A stretch of DNA of 64,000 nt from Vitellaria paradoxa. Lineage: Eukaryota > Streptophyta > Magnoliopsida > Ericales > Sapotaceae. Made by a program: the position numbers and the translations under genes. Location: positions 1,860,001 to 1,924,000 of the forward strand of contig CM034243.1 in assembly GCA_019916065.1 (NCBI GenBank). The letters run 5' to 3'. Below the pieces are notes generated by a model. It saw nothing but the letters and a program-made list of their open reading frames with translations, did no database searches and was not told where the DNA came from. Of this stretch, positions 47,777-60,225 are shown piece after piece. Position 1 is the stretch's first letter; the number at the start of each line of letters is the position of its first letter.

Positions 47777-50581
47777 TTACTTGGCAGGAGGTGGGTAAGC
47801 TGCAGGAGGATAACTGGCTGGTGGGTAAGGGTAGCCTTGTCCTTGTGGGTAGCCTTGTCCTTGTGGGTAACCTTGGCCTTGTGGTGGTGGTGGTGGTGGG
47901 GGGTACCCATAGGGCTGCCCGTATGGTGGAGGGGGTGGATATCCGACTGATGGAGGAACTGGCTGATCCATGCGTGACATATGTTGAACAGGAGGCACCG
48001 CCATCGGAGGTTGTGGTCCCAATTTTCCATCTCTTCTGTCCATTTCAATCTTGTGTTGAGTCTGCAATGCTCCACAATAGTATCAATAATAAGGTGAAAA
48101 GGACCTAAATGTAATACAGATACACCGCATCGAATCAAGTAATAGAGATCCCCTTTCTCTTGTACAAACACCAAACGGCCCAAGTAGATGGAAGATTAAT
48201 TTTCAAAATATCTGAGTAAGTATAAATATTTTTTCCCCCCACAAAATGATAATAATAATAAAATAAAACCCCTGAAAAGGGCATTTTTATTAAGTAGTAA
48301 CATACCTGCATACAAGCACAGACCCTGAAAAATTTAAAAACATGTATTCAGTGAGATATTTATGCAAATTCTTGGCGTCATTGACATTGGTGTATGAAGG
48401 GCCTTACGTGCAATAAACGAAATCTGCTAAACAAGACAGTATCTGAGAAGCCTCTTGAAGTTCTTCCATTCCAGTAATACAAGCAACAATGGAAAATATG
48501 CATGCTAATTGTTGGAGGCAGAACATGAATCCCTATAAAAGGAGACAAATGCATATAAGAGAAAATAATTCAGCACTAAGCGTGTACACAGAGACAGAGA
48601 CAAAGAGAGAGAGAGAGAGAGAGAGTACAATAATGCAGTTATCACACTGTGTGGTCTGTATGTTGAACTCATCTTGCAGCATGAAGCGTGTTGATGCAAC
48701 TGAATTACCAAAGCATAAGAAAACCTGAAAGACAGGAAAATGGAATGAGAGAGAGAGAGAGAGCGCGCGACGTCTTGACTACATTTTCATGTAAGAATGG
48801 ATAATATATCAGAAACACAAGCAGCACAATCATATGAATCTCTAACCTCAGTGCAAAGACAAAGTTCAGGGCACTGGCTTTCTCCACACCGTCCACTGCA
48901 AGGCATATAGCCACCACAGCATGTGTACCTATGTAGCAAGAAGGTGCCAATTTAAATAAATAAATATATCACTTGTTCTGGTTAAATCATAGTACATGGG
49001 GCAGCAAAATAAGATAGGTTACCTTGACATGTCACCATAAAGAGCTCGTTTGCGGAGGAGGTAAGATACACATGGAGCACTTCAATATAAGATAGATAAA
49101 TTAATCAGGCTATCTCATATTAGCAAGATCATAATAACATATAAAAGGTACTGCCAAGTAAGATTTTGCTCATACAATAGTAAACAAGTTAGCAACCTGA
49201 TAAGATGATGCCAATATAGACAATAACAGTCTAACAAGGTGAGAGGCGGTTGAGATTAGAGAGAATATTTTTCAGGAGATGTTCTAGAAAATCAGGAAAG
49301 TCCAAACACAATTATCAGACATGAAGATGATAGAAAGCTACACATGATCAACCAGTCCACAATTCACAACAATGCAATTGTACCTACTCTACCCAATACA
49401 ACTCTCTCTCTCTCTTTCTTCTTCATCTATGTGTATTATAATTAGTGATCACTCATACATAATTTTCTAGCTCCGCCCCTGCCACCAACCAAATCCTATT
49501 GAAATCAGCCGATAATAATAAGCCTGCTATCTAATTTATTGCCTATTTGCAAAACAAGAAATAAAGTAAATAACATTGCAGGTAAGACTAATAAGATCAT
49601 CCATGCATTCTTCATTCAACGATCCATCCCAGAAAAGGATGTGTTCATCTAGTAACACATGAAAATTCAGACTAAAGATGATCAGCTAATCCTAAACCAA
49701 AGCCAACAAACACCAATTGCAATGCTTCCATAGAAATAAAGCACAACTCCAACCAGCATAAAATGCCAAAATATACGCTAGATCTCATAAATTGTTAGAT
49801 TAATCTAAAAGGTGGAACTCTGTGTGTGTGTGTGTGTGTGTGCGCGCGTTTTATGATTACCAAGTAAACTGAAGAAATAGAGAGCAATAACATAATGCAC
49901 CCTGTGTTTTATATTGATTAGGAAAGTTGAAAAATAACTTCAGCCAAAACCGTTAGCCTATCAGGCCAAGGAGGGTGAACGATTTTCATATTTGTTTTTT
50001 TCCTCTCAAAATTTTCCTCTGTTCAAATGAGAAGAAATAAATCGTTTCAAATTTAAAACAAAAACAAAAATCAAATTTCCCATCCATACGCAATGAAACT
50101 GCGCCGGTAGCTCAAAATTATCAAATTCCTTCTTCATTTTCCTAGGTATTCTCAGACACCAAACAGTGCATAAGCTTCAAACTCATTTTTCGCCAGTTTC
50201 TCAACAACCGAACAGAAATAAGAGAAATATATTCTGAAAATAAGATTAAAATCAGCAATTAACCACCAAGTAATGGAGCACTCACCAGAACGCCGAGAAA
50301 CAGCAATCTACCAAAAAAAAAAAAATCAAATCAAATCAAAACTTGAAAAAGACAACGAAAACGAACCAAAAAACTTGAAAGCAGATTCGGCGAAACAGAG
50401 AAGGGAAAAAAAATTAAATAATAATTAAAAAAAAAAACAAAACAAAACAATCGAAATTGAAGGAAGTTGATGTGGACTTACAGCCAGGATCAGCCGTGAT
50501 GGTACTCATGAGATCGGTATGCCAGAGGTTCCGATAGTTCTGACGAACCGTCATCTTGTCCAAATGCGCCTGCGACGCCAT
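47777..50581 (-). CDS. PLAC8 family cysteine-rich protein (complete, 8 exons, 261 aa)
   Basis: Exons, 5' to 3' on the minus strand: 50581-50482, 50307-50286 (22 nt), 49079-49023, 48928-48847, 48724-48629, 48532-48408, 48324-48306 (19 nt), 48061-47777; total 786 nt, frame kept throughout. The N-terminus MASQAHLDKMTVRQNYRNLW, the Cys-rich core (YCC, CAPC, TCCGGYMPCSGRCGE, CPELCLC), the GNSVASTRF stretch and a hydrophobic segment around GFMFCLQQLACIFSIVACI match a conserved plant PLAC8 (cysteine-rich) subgroup. The C-terminal 60 residues form a P/Y/G/Q-rich tail with GQGYPQ repeats and YPPP motifs. The biochemical role of this subgroup is not established; other PLAC8 proteins affect cell size and metal handling. 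The (TC)n(AC)n tract upstream of the start lies in or near the 5' leader. Confidence 0.9.
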
Positions 50582-50656
50582 TTCCTCTCAATCAAAAGCT
50601 CCTTCAGAGACCAAAAAAAAAAGCCCTAATAAATCTACAGAGAAAACAAGTAAATC

Positions 50657-50710
<54 letters not shown>

Positions 50711-50712
50711 GG
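50657..50712 (+). repeat. (GT)n(GA)n compound microsatellite
   Basis: About 30 bp of GT followed by about 22 bp of GA, some 75 bp upstream of the PLAC8 start (reads TC then AC on the gene strand). Confidence 0.95.
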
Positions 50713-51127
50713 TCAGAATCGTAAGGTATACATACAAATATCTGTATGTATAAGCACACAGGTCTTGAAACTGTTTTCTGATTCGCCAATGAAGAAGCAA
50801 TTTGGAAAAATATTTTTACATTTACATAACCAAAGTCCAGCTAATAAATTCTAATTGGGTTATGTTGTTTGTTGGCCTGAGATTAATACAATAATATGCG
50901 GTCCATCATTGCTTTATATGATACAAGAAAAGTGATGTCCCGGCCGTTGGATTTGGATGCGTTTCGTGGGGAGGAGGTGGTGGGCCCATGGGACGTTAGA
51001 AAAAGGCTTAGAAACCACGCGGGAAAATAGTTGGCCCAGCCAAGAAAGTGGATTCTCAAATTTGTGGATTATCATTGCCATTCGAAGAGATGACAACCTT
51101 TTGTACTCTTTTTTTTTTTTTTTTAAG

Positions 51128-51384
51128 TTCTTGTTTGGAGTAAAAAAAAATTTACAAAAATGATAAAAAATACTAAAGAACTCTATAAATTATTTACTTT
51201 TTATCTCATTTAACAAATTCGTTTAAAAATTATTTACTTTTTATCTCATTACATTTTCTTAATTATAAACCTACAACTTATCTCATTCTATCTTATTTTA
51301 CCTCATTTTTTGTCACGGTATGAATTATTTTATCTCATCACTTTATCTTATTTTATCTCATTTTTTGTCACTTCAAACGCACCC
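51128..51384. mobile_element. MITE-like TIR element, GTTTGGAGT family
   Basis: The right end, inverted, reads GGGTGCGTTTGAAGTGACAA and then ATGAGATAAAATAAG; the left end reads CTTGTTTGGAGTAAAAAA. Several TTTTTATCTCATT repeats lie inside. TTA follows the right end. The same terminal words recur at 13473 and 16283-16420. Confidence 0.55.
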
Positions 51385-53401
51385 TTAATAATTAGGAAAA
51401 TGTTGTTGTTAGAAAATATTTTGATTTATCTAAAATAGTTTACAATTATTAATATATAAATAATAAAATTGTTATATTTTATGAAAATAAAAAGTTAACT
51501 GATAATATTGACATTACTCCATTAATTTTTTTTTGTAACTTACATTACTTTTTTTTTTCATTTAATAAAATAAAAATATTGTGGAGTCAAAAAAGATAAT
51601 AAAAAAAGTGCAAATATCTTTACATTTTTTGCATAATCCAATTAAATATATATATATATATACATCTAGAAATTCCTTTTCTCTAAATTTCTTTTCACTT
51701 TCTTTTTCCCTTCATTGACATTGATTCAAAGTTCAAACACATTGACTATTAATTATTTGGAAGTTTCGTTCACTTGAAACTTTTTAATTAATATCCACTT
51801 CTTTTTTATAAGTCAACAAGAATGGATTGAATATTCACTGTATATTTGTTTTTTTTTTTTGTTTTTTTTTTTTAATTTCATATCTTCACTGTTAAGGAAG
51901 TGAATACTTTATTATGCTTTTCGTCAATAATAAATAAAGACATTGTAATATCAAATTATTGGTTTTTAATTTACTTCTTCTAGATTCTTCTTATTTTGAA
52001 ATAGAAAAATAAAAATCAAATCAAATAAAAACTAAAGGATATTTAACAATAGTTTATTAAAATATTTAAAATAATTATGTAAATATTTTAGATTATATTA
52101 ATGAGTAATTAATTGTGTTATTTGTATAAAAAAAAATCTCCTTGCAAAGAACAAAATAGAGAATTTTTAAGATGCATTTATTAGGTTTTTAGATAATTGA
52201 CAAAATAGAGAAAATAGTAATTTTTAAATATAATTTATAAAATTTCTAAAAAATAAGTACAAATAAGAAAAATGAGATAAGTTTATAATATCTTTAAAAT
52301 TAGGAGAGTAAATTTGAATATTTATTAAATTAAGAGGACAAAAGTAAAATTTTCTCGTTTATTTTGTTGGGGTCCTTCACCCATGAAGAACGATGAATAA
52401 TGATATATATATATATATATATATATAATATAAATATAGACTCACACATAAGGGATTGCTGATATTAATATTAATTGAATAGTTAATTTATTATATTTTA
52501 TAGTAGTGATAAGAAAATAATAAAAAAATTATGTAGAGTTAAATAAAAAATTGGGAATGAACGAAAGATTTTATTTGTCATTTGCAGCTAAAAAATGATT
52601 TGACCCATTTAATAATAATAAATAAAACTTTTCGAACGAATAATTACTGGTAATAAGAAAATGGCTGAGAAAAAAGTGCAGAATTAATTGAATAAAATAA
52701 GAAACTATTATTATTATTTTAGAATATTTTAAAAATATATATTTGAGAAAAGTGTTGTTGAAACTAAAGTAAAGAACTCAGGATTTGTTTCCTTTATAAT
52801 GTGACACGTGTGCCTCCTCCATTACTGTTACCCAAATTTAATATTTTTTTTAACCTGCTTGGGGGTATTGGATTCTGTGTTCTCGCGTGCTTCGCCAATT
52901 CCAACTCAACCCATATAAACCGTCCAATTCTTGATCTAAACCATTGGAAACATTTTCAATTTTTGTGGGGCGAACATGTTTGCCACTTCATCAAACACCC
53001 CCACCGCTCTAGCCTCTAGGAATCTAACAGGTAAGAAGAGCCCTGCCTAGTTGCCTAACTGATGTATAGGAAAGTGAAATAACATATTTGCCCCTGGCCA
53101 AATGTACCGCGAAACTGGATTAGCATGTAATACCGCGGGAATAGTAGGGGTGATATTGTAATTTTGAATTCGAGTTAAAAACCAAACGTAGGGCCGAGAG
53201 AAAGAAACAGAAAGTTAATATCCACTCTCATGTTATCGAGTTCTGTGAGATCTGCAAAACAGTCGAAAAATAAATTATACTTATAGAGAGAGAAAGTCGG
53301 AGTGACAGTTTTGTACAGAGAGAGAGAGAGAGAGCGCAGCCGCCCGATCTCGCCCACACGAGTCGTCCCGTCCTCGACCCATATCGCAGCCGCAGCTCGC
53401 C

Positions 53402-54686
53402 ATGAGAATCCGGAAGCACGCCAAGCTCGCCGCCCTAATGCTCGACGGCGCCACCACCAGCTCCGCCGCCGATCTCTACCCCTACGCTACTCCTCGCCTG
53501 CAGTACACATGCCAACTCAATCAGTCGCCATGGGATGTTATCTCCTTCCCTCCCGATTCAGCTTCGTCTCCCTACCAGGTGGGCCCCCCTCCTCCTTTCA
53601 CTCTCTGCTTAAAAAAAGATCTGAAAAAACCACACTACGCTCCGCCTGCATTTTCCTTCCTTCTCCTAGGGTTTTGGCGAACCACGCCATTAGGGTTTCC
53701 CAAAAACCCTAAATCCCTTCATTTCCGTCGTGCATTCATGCTCAAACACTCGATTATTCAACTGGGTTCTCTTCTTTTTCTTCTATTATCAACTGTATGC
53801 CTTTGTTCTTGCTTCTATGACCCCCCCTATGCAGGTCGACGGAGATGATAGTTTCACTGCAAATGGGAGCTTGGGAGATTCCCTTGGAGCTGTCGAGAGG
53901 TAACCCAGATACTGATTCTTCAATTCAAATCAGTAAAACGAATTTTCGTCATCTCTTTCTGACAATCTGTTAGATCGATTAGGGTTTCCATTATCGAAGA
54001 CCCATCTATAATTTCTCCCAATAATTCATTCTAGACCTTTTATTCTTCGAAATTAGGCTTTTATCTCCATCGCATTATAGTCTGTGTAAGTTGCTTCTAA
54101 TCGCTGTTATTGTAGTGTCGCTTCCTTGAAGATATCTGTGGATAGAGATGATAAAAATGCTACGAAGAAGATTGTGGAGAAGAAGATAGAGAACGAAGAA
54201 GAGTTAAAAAATGGAATCTCTTTGTGTTGTAAGACCGATGGGAAGGGCTGGCAATGTAAGAATGAAGCTTTGCAAGGTTATTCTCTCTGCGAGCATCATT
54301 TGGTTCAGTTGAGAACGTACAGTAGCTTGGCACACCCTTCTGGGAAGAAGACTGAGAAGTCCGCCGCCGGAATCCGCCGCCGTCCTCGGCCCAAAAAAGC
54401 TTCCACGGCGGGGAACCCGTATGAGTTCTACTATTATTCTGGGTTTGGACCGCGCTGGGGGAAGAAGAGAGGCACGAGGGCAGAACCTAGTAACGGCACA
54501 GGTGATGAAGTCGAGGAGGGTATAACTGAAACTACGCCGTGTTTATCGTCACAAATTGACGAGGAAGAATTTGATTATGTTGATGATGACGATGAGGAAG
54601 ACGAAGAAGGAGAGGGCAGTGGGGAGTCTGGGAAGAAGAGAGTTCGAAAGCCGATCAAGGCTAGGTCACTCAAGTCTCTAATGTAA
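53402..54686 (+). CDS. WRC-domain protein (complete, 3 exons, 270 aa)
   Basis: Probable nuclear protein. Exons: 53402-53578, 53835-53899, 54116-54686; total 813 nt, frame kept. The start MRIRKHAKLAALML is shared by a plant WRC family whose members are likely transcription-related (family knowledge, function not established). The WRC zinc motif follows C118-x9-C128-x10-C139-x2-H142; the name-giving WRC triplet is WQC here. A basic stretch RRRPRPKK lies at about 171-178. The C-terminus is strongly acidic (DDDDEEDEEGEG) and ends in a basic KKRVRKPIKAR run before SLKSLM. The GA-rich leader and AGGGTTT/AAACCCTAA boxes in intron 1 (about 53668-53712) fit a growth-associated gene. It is not a GRF because no QLQ domain is seen. 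Confidence 0.88.
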
Positions 54687-56457
54687 ATTGCAATGTAATG
54701 GGTGGGTCAATTTGTAATTTGTGGTTTATGTTATTTTTATTTTTTTTATTTTATCTGTGTCGTTGTTTGTTTAGTATTTTTGTGTTTGTGTCTGATAAAG
54801 TTTTACGTTAGGTTAAAAAGTTCTCTTTTTTGTGAGGATAACATTGCTTTTACATTCGGGGGTATGTTATATAGAGTGCTTTGCGGCCGAGATGAGGATG
54901 GTGTTTGCTTGTAGGATCCGGGGTAACTCCGGTGCACCGGACCATCCGGTGCACATGCGGACCGTTGAATTAAAACATAAAATCATTGAATCAAACAATA
55001 ACATTTTGATCCGACGGCCTATAAGTTCACCGGACCTACCCAAACCCAAACCTTAACCTTGCTTGTAACATTTACAGCGGAAGGGGACGTCTCGGGTCTA
55101 CGTGGTCAATCCTTGAAATGCAAGGCCAGTTTCGTAATTTACTCTTTCTTCTTTAATATATTTCGAGTGATGATTTTACCCTATATTTCTTATAGGGTTA
55201 AAAAAAAAAAGGTGAGTTATTCTCACCCTTGTTAAAAAAAAATGAAATATATAACAAACATTGATGGCACCAAAGGAAAAAAAAATTTTTTTGAAACAAA
55301 TTGAAACACTTATAAAAATAAATTTTAAAACAAATAAAAACATTTGAATCATTAATGCTTTTAAATAAGTATTACTGGATATCACATTTATCTAGATGTG
55401 TTTATTATTTTCTATTTTTTAAAAAAGGGAATTATCTATTATTTAAATGTGTCTATATGTTTTTCTATTTTTTAATATTTATATTTAATGTTTGTTTATT
55501 ATTTTTTAATTTTTTTTTCAAATTAGGCAAATTTTAAATATTCAAGAAACTTTTATTTTACCGTATTAACATTTTCAGATGTGTCTATTTTTTAGTAATT
55601 TTTTAAATTAAACACTTTAAATATTTAGACACTTTTCAAATATTGAAAAATTATTTTTATATCATGTAATTCATATTACTTACGCTTATATTTCTTAATT
55701 TTGTTTAATTTTTTGATAGCTACTTTTGTATTTTTACTTAAAAATTTAATACCATTTACAATTTTATATTAATTCAAAATATAAAAGATATAAAAATAAA
55801 ATATTTTTACCATTAAATATAAAAGTATTTACAAAAATTATACTTTCAAATCATTTGCGAGCCTATCAATTTTTTTCTTTTTTTTTTGCTAATATATGGC
55901 ATTTTGATGATATATATCAACAAACATGCGTGTGTTAATTCAATGATGATTAAACATAGACAACACGGCCGATTTGGTTGTCTTTGTCAAAGTAGACAAA
56001 ACTTTTTAAAAGCTAGTACTCTGTACTGTAACCCGAAAATCATAAGATCACCCTGCGGTGTCGTGTCATCCAACAAACAAGAGTCAAATTTGAGAGCTCT
56101 ATCATAAAATCACAAGATCAAACGTTATTATCAGAGGCTGTAATATCATCAAGCTAAATGAAGGGCGCGGATTAGGCCGAACATTTGGTGCGTTGGGGTA
56201 GGGCTGGGCTCAAACGGGGACCGCACCCAAAATGTATGTTCATATTTCATGTTCGTAACCATACTTTTTAAAATGTTTCCTTTCCAAAAAAAAACTATAC
56301 TGTTTAAAATGCTGCTCATTGTAACATTTTTTCTAACTAAATGGGAGTCTCTCTCGTTCTGTTTGGTTAAATGACAGTTTCTTCTCACACCACATCTGCC
56401 CTCGGATTGTCTAATTATTTATACTCACATTAGTTTTAATTAACTATACCATCAAGT
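54687..56457. other. 3' UTR of the WRC gene and AT-rich spacer
   Basis: No gene recognised. A TCCGGTGCACCGGACCATCC palindrome-rich block lies at about 54928-54965, with a partial inverted match near 55015-55040 (TTCACCGGACC), resembling a small TIR element. The rest is poly-A/T rich. Confidence 0.5.
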
Positions 56458-57306
56458 TAGGGGGTGTTTGGCTCCCCAATTTCTATAAAATTTTATCAAT
56501 TTTTATCACTTTTTGTTAATTTTTATCCACTTTTGCCCATTTTATCAGTTTTGGGCCAACTTTTGACATAGACCGGGTTATCTAACAAGTTCTTTACTCG
56601 ACCCATACCCAATTAGGGGCGTTCAAGCAAGATACCCTCAATCGGGCCTAATTACTCAACTGAGGGCATCCAAGTAAGGATATCCCTAATCGGACCCAAT
56701 CGCTCGACTGAATTCCGATTAAGCACTTTAGTAGAATTATTCCCGCCAGAGTAGTTTACGAGTCATGCATTTCTTCTGACAATTCTAATATATATGCATA
56801 TAAAAATGTTACTACAAACCATATTAGACACAACGCGTTGGCTAACGAACTGAGAAACCAATTTTAGGATTAATAATACAAGTGTCATCTCCAATGGTTA
56901 CATGCTGATACATGTAACTGCATGCGTGCTATTTCACGTGAAGTTTCTCACATATATATCACCACTTCACAAGGATACAGGTACAATACATTTACCTTAC
57001 TAAAATTTTACTAAAATATTTTTCTCAACTCTCTGGCTAATTTAAGTATTAGAGACTCTTTGACAGGCACTATACCGGCGTATTGGACAACATTCCGAGC
57101 TTTGATTGGACTTGCAGGAGGATAGTTACTAATTTTTTGATAACTTTTCTAACCAGAACCGTTCAAATGGATAGGCCCCATATTCCAACAGGTAAGCCCC
57201 ATATTCAAATGTTTCTTATCAAAATTTTTAGACTATACCAACCAAGTGCGAGAAAGTTAAAACCCAACTCAAATTTTCTAATTTTTGGGGTACTAAACGC
57301 CCCCCT
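56458..57306. mobile_element. Candidate TIR element, about 0.85 kb
   Basis: The left end TAGGGGGTGTTTGGCTCCCC and the inverted right end TAGGGGGGCGTTTAGTACCC are imperfect terminal inverted repeats, followed inward by A/T-rich related sequence. No transposase is visible inside. The target duplication is not certain. Confidence 0.5.
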
Positions 57307-57666
57307 AAAATCTAAATGCTGTTACTCTTCTTCTTAATTGGCTTATCTATTGCATTAAAACAAGTATTTTGGCCCAACTCTTTTTCCCTTTCATTTGTTT
57401 TATGATGGTTATGGAAATACAATACTTCAATACAGGCACTTTGTGAATGTATTGAAAAATATTGAAAACACAATGACCTTACGACCAAGCAACATCAATA
57501 CCGAAAATCCCCGCATTAGCCATCAAACGAAACTGTGTACTTCACAAAAAGGACATGGCAAAAAAGCACATCCTTACAACCCTCGCGTGAGCTGCTCCTT
57601 CCCGATACAGTTAAAAAATCAGTGGAGGATTGGAAGCAGAAGCAGTTGCCAAAACACAAGTTGGAT
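57307..57666. other. Spacer without a recognised gene
   Basis: A short open frame (about 57535-57670) reads VKKSVEDWKQKQLPKHKLDV near its end. I could not assign it, and no start context or splice structure supports a gene. Confidence 0.35.
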
Positions 57667-57683
57667 GTTCACTTCAGTACACT

Positions 57684-57885
57684 TTTTCTTTTTTTTGGTA
57701 ACGAAAAAATCACCCAACAGTTTTACCTATTGAGCTACAAATTCTCAGAAGAACTAGCGCAGCAACCCATCACCACGGCCCCCCACTTAAATCATGGCCG
57801 CTCCAGGTGAAAATTGAACCTACGATCTAGTTATATCACCCAAGCTTTAGGTTTGACTCCTACTCCACTGGACCAACGAGGGCGG
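57684..57885 (-). mobile_element. tRNA-derived SINE with perfect 17-bp target duplication
   Basis: Flanked by GTTCACTTCAGTACACT at 57667-57683 and again at 57886-57902, identical. On the minus strand it starts with box A-like TTGGTCCAGTGGAGTAG, has box B-like AGGTTCAATTTTC, and ends in a tail seen as a T-rich run on the plus strand. Its sequence is clearly related to the SINE at 45207-45404. Confidence 0.92.
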
Positions 57886-58119
57886 GTTCACTTCAGTACA
57901 CTACAATAGAGAAAGCACAGATCTCAGAACTTGCACTTAACAAACAGGCCACGCTATAATATTCTTACCGTGTCCGTGTGTCACATATATGTGTATTAAC
58001 ATTTATTGAAATCTTAGAGATGTAATCTCACTCGGATTAGTGATTGAATTAGAAGAACGGACTTACTCGTATAAATAAGCGGCAATTCCCAGGACTATAC
58101 TTAAGAGTATGATATCAAT

Positions 58120-58577
58120 CAGTGACGGATCCGGGATTTTGTTATAGTGGGGTCAAGTTGATAAATAAAGACAGTATACTTGACTCATGGGCAATTTGTT
58201 TTGAGATATATATTTTATAGGGGTAAAAGGACAAAAATACCTCAAAATTTATATTATTTTCTAAAGAAATGTTGCTTCCAATGGGGGCAAAACTTGTTAA
58301 TTACTTGAGATATAGGGGCAATTTATTTTAAAAGATATATTTTATAAAGGTGAAAATACAAAAATATCTCAAAAATTACACTATTTTTTAAAGAAAATTT
58401 TGCTTTCAATGGGGCAAAACATATAAATTGTTTAAAGTATAGGGGTAATTTGTTTTGAAAGATATATTTTATAGGGGCAAAAGTACAAAAATATCTCAAA
58501 ATTATACTATTTTCTACATAAATTTTTACTTCCAGTGGGATTAATTGACCCCCTTGCCCTATGTGCATCCGCCCATG
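58120..58577. mobile_element. hAT-like non-autonomous element with internal tandem repeats (458 bp)
   Basis: A perfect 8-bp duplication ATATCAAT at 58112-58119 and 58578-58585 flanks terminal inverted repeats CAGTGACGGATC and (inverted) CATGGGCGGATG; both ends also share a GGGGTCAA stretch further in. The 8-bp duplication and the CA-G-G ends fit the hAT superfamily. The interior is about three units of about 125 bp, each with TAGGGG-AA, GATATATTTTATA and CAAAAATA-CTCAAAA. Confidence 0.82.
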
Positions 58578-58658
58578 ATATCAATGCAGAAGTTGCGGTT
58601 GGACCTTAGCTGAAATATCAGTATGAGCTTATGCAAAAAAGTAAACAGGAAAGGTAAT

Positions 58659-59693
58659 GGCCCATTTGACAACACTGTCGTTTTTTTATTATTATTTTTC
58701 TGTTACCGTTTTTTATTTTTTTGTTTTCTGTTACCGTTTATTTTTTCTGAGATGAAAACTGAAACTGCGTTTGGAAATGCATGTTTGTTTATAATTATTA
58801 AATTTTTATTTTAGAATATATTTAATGTTATTAGTTTTAAACAATTAATGGAACTTAATAAAATATATTTTATATTAATTTAATTTAATTAATTATATTA
58901 ATTAAAATCATTTAATTATTTATAAAAATCATTTAATTCAATAAATATAAAATTATATTATTTATTAAAAATAATTTAATAAAATATATTTCATATTAAA
59001 TAAATAATTAAATTATATTAATTATTAAATTAAATTATTTATTTTTAAATTAATTAAATTCATTAAAATTATTTATTAAAATAATTTAATAAAATATATT
59101 TTATATAAATTAAATTAACTAAATCATAAGTAATTTAATTTAATTATGATTTTTTGTTTAAAATAATTTAATAATAATTATTAAATTAAATTAAAAAATA
59201 ATGTAATTTAATTATTTATTATTAATTATTTCATATAAATTAATTTAATTATTAACTTAAATAAATTAATTATGATATTTATTTTAGATAATTTAGCAAT
59301 AATTAATTATTAAATTTAATTAAATTAATTTAGTTTTATTATTTATTAAAAATAATTTATATTAATTTATATAATTAATTTAATTTATAGAATTTTATTA
59401 TATTATTTATTAAAATAACTTATTTTAATAAAATATTTGAATAAAATAATTTATTTTTATGTAATGTAACAAAAATAGACAAAGTTTTAAAATTGACAAA
59501 ATATTGGTAACAGAAAAAAAAACTAGAGTAAAAACACATTTTTTCTGTTTACGTTTTTCTGTTTATGTTTTCATTTTTTTTGGAAACAAAAAAACGTAAA
59601 CAGGTTTATCAAATATGTTTCTGTTGCGAGTTTACAAAATCTTGAAAACATAAACAGAAAAATAGAAAACAAAAACGTTACCAAACAGGGCCC
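58659..59693. mobile_element. AT-rich TIR element, about 1 kb
   Basis: The left end GGCCCATTTGACAACACTG and the inverted right end GGGCCCTGTTTGGTAACG, plus inner TTTTCTGTT-ACGTTT words on both sides, suggest terminal inverted repeats. The core (about 58790-59460) is almost purely A/T, made of shuffled AATTAAATTA and TTATTTAAT words. No coding capacity. Confidence 0.55.
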
Positions 59694-60225
59694 AAATAAT
59701 TAATACCAAGCTTTTTTTTTCTCTCTTTCTCTCCCTTTCTCTCATAAATGCATGCATACCCATGTCACTGTATCCTTGAGTCTCACATTAGTACTTCTAA
59801 GCTCAGAGGCTACCATGTCGACCTAAAAGACCACGAATTCTCAACTTTTAAAGTCGAACATCGATTGAAGATTTCAAGTTCAGCAAATTCATCAACAACC
59901 AATCGCACCTAATAACGATTATAATTTCAACAATATAGCATAAAGGAGTTTCTATGTATAAGAATGTCCTTAATTTGAGGTATATACCCAAGTATCAGCC
60001 CTTTAGATACCTATTTTTTATCCAACTAATGCCATATTAATTGTCTGAGAGGTGGAAAAAGAGCTAATTATAAGCTGACCAATGAAACAAAATATTACCA
60101 ATTGTCATCTATTTCATTCATTAACGGCACGTGCCTATCAATTTCTTGTGCATTAAAAGCAAAAAAAAGTTAAAAACAACAATGGGCAAGACTACTTGTG
60201 TATATTTTCATATGTAAACGTAAAC
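59694..60225. other. Spacer downstream of the SYP71 remnant
   Basis: The missing 3' exons of the SYP71-like copy would be expected here, but I see no match to a SNARE helix or a C-terminal membrane anchor on the minus strand. Confidence 0.5.

Larger units (their letters stand above)
50582..53401. other. Spacer between divergently oriented PLAC8 and WRC genes
   Basis: AT-rich intergenic DNA. Both gene starts face this region, so it contains both promoters. It includes a MITE-like element at 51128-51384, (AT)n runs near 51645 and 52404-52428, and a (GA)n run at 53315-53332 in the presumed WRC 5' leader. A GTGACACGTGTGCC (ACGT core) lies at about 52800. No other gene seen. Confidence 0.55.

Noticed and set aside
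53668..53712. Telomere-like AAACCCTAA repeats
   Set aside because: Only isolated telo-boxes, common in plant gene leaders, not an interstitial telomere array.
57535..57810. Possible small gene with VKKSVEDWKQKQ
   Set aside because: Runs straight into the SINE and has no convincing start, splice site or family match.
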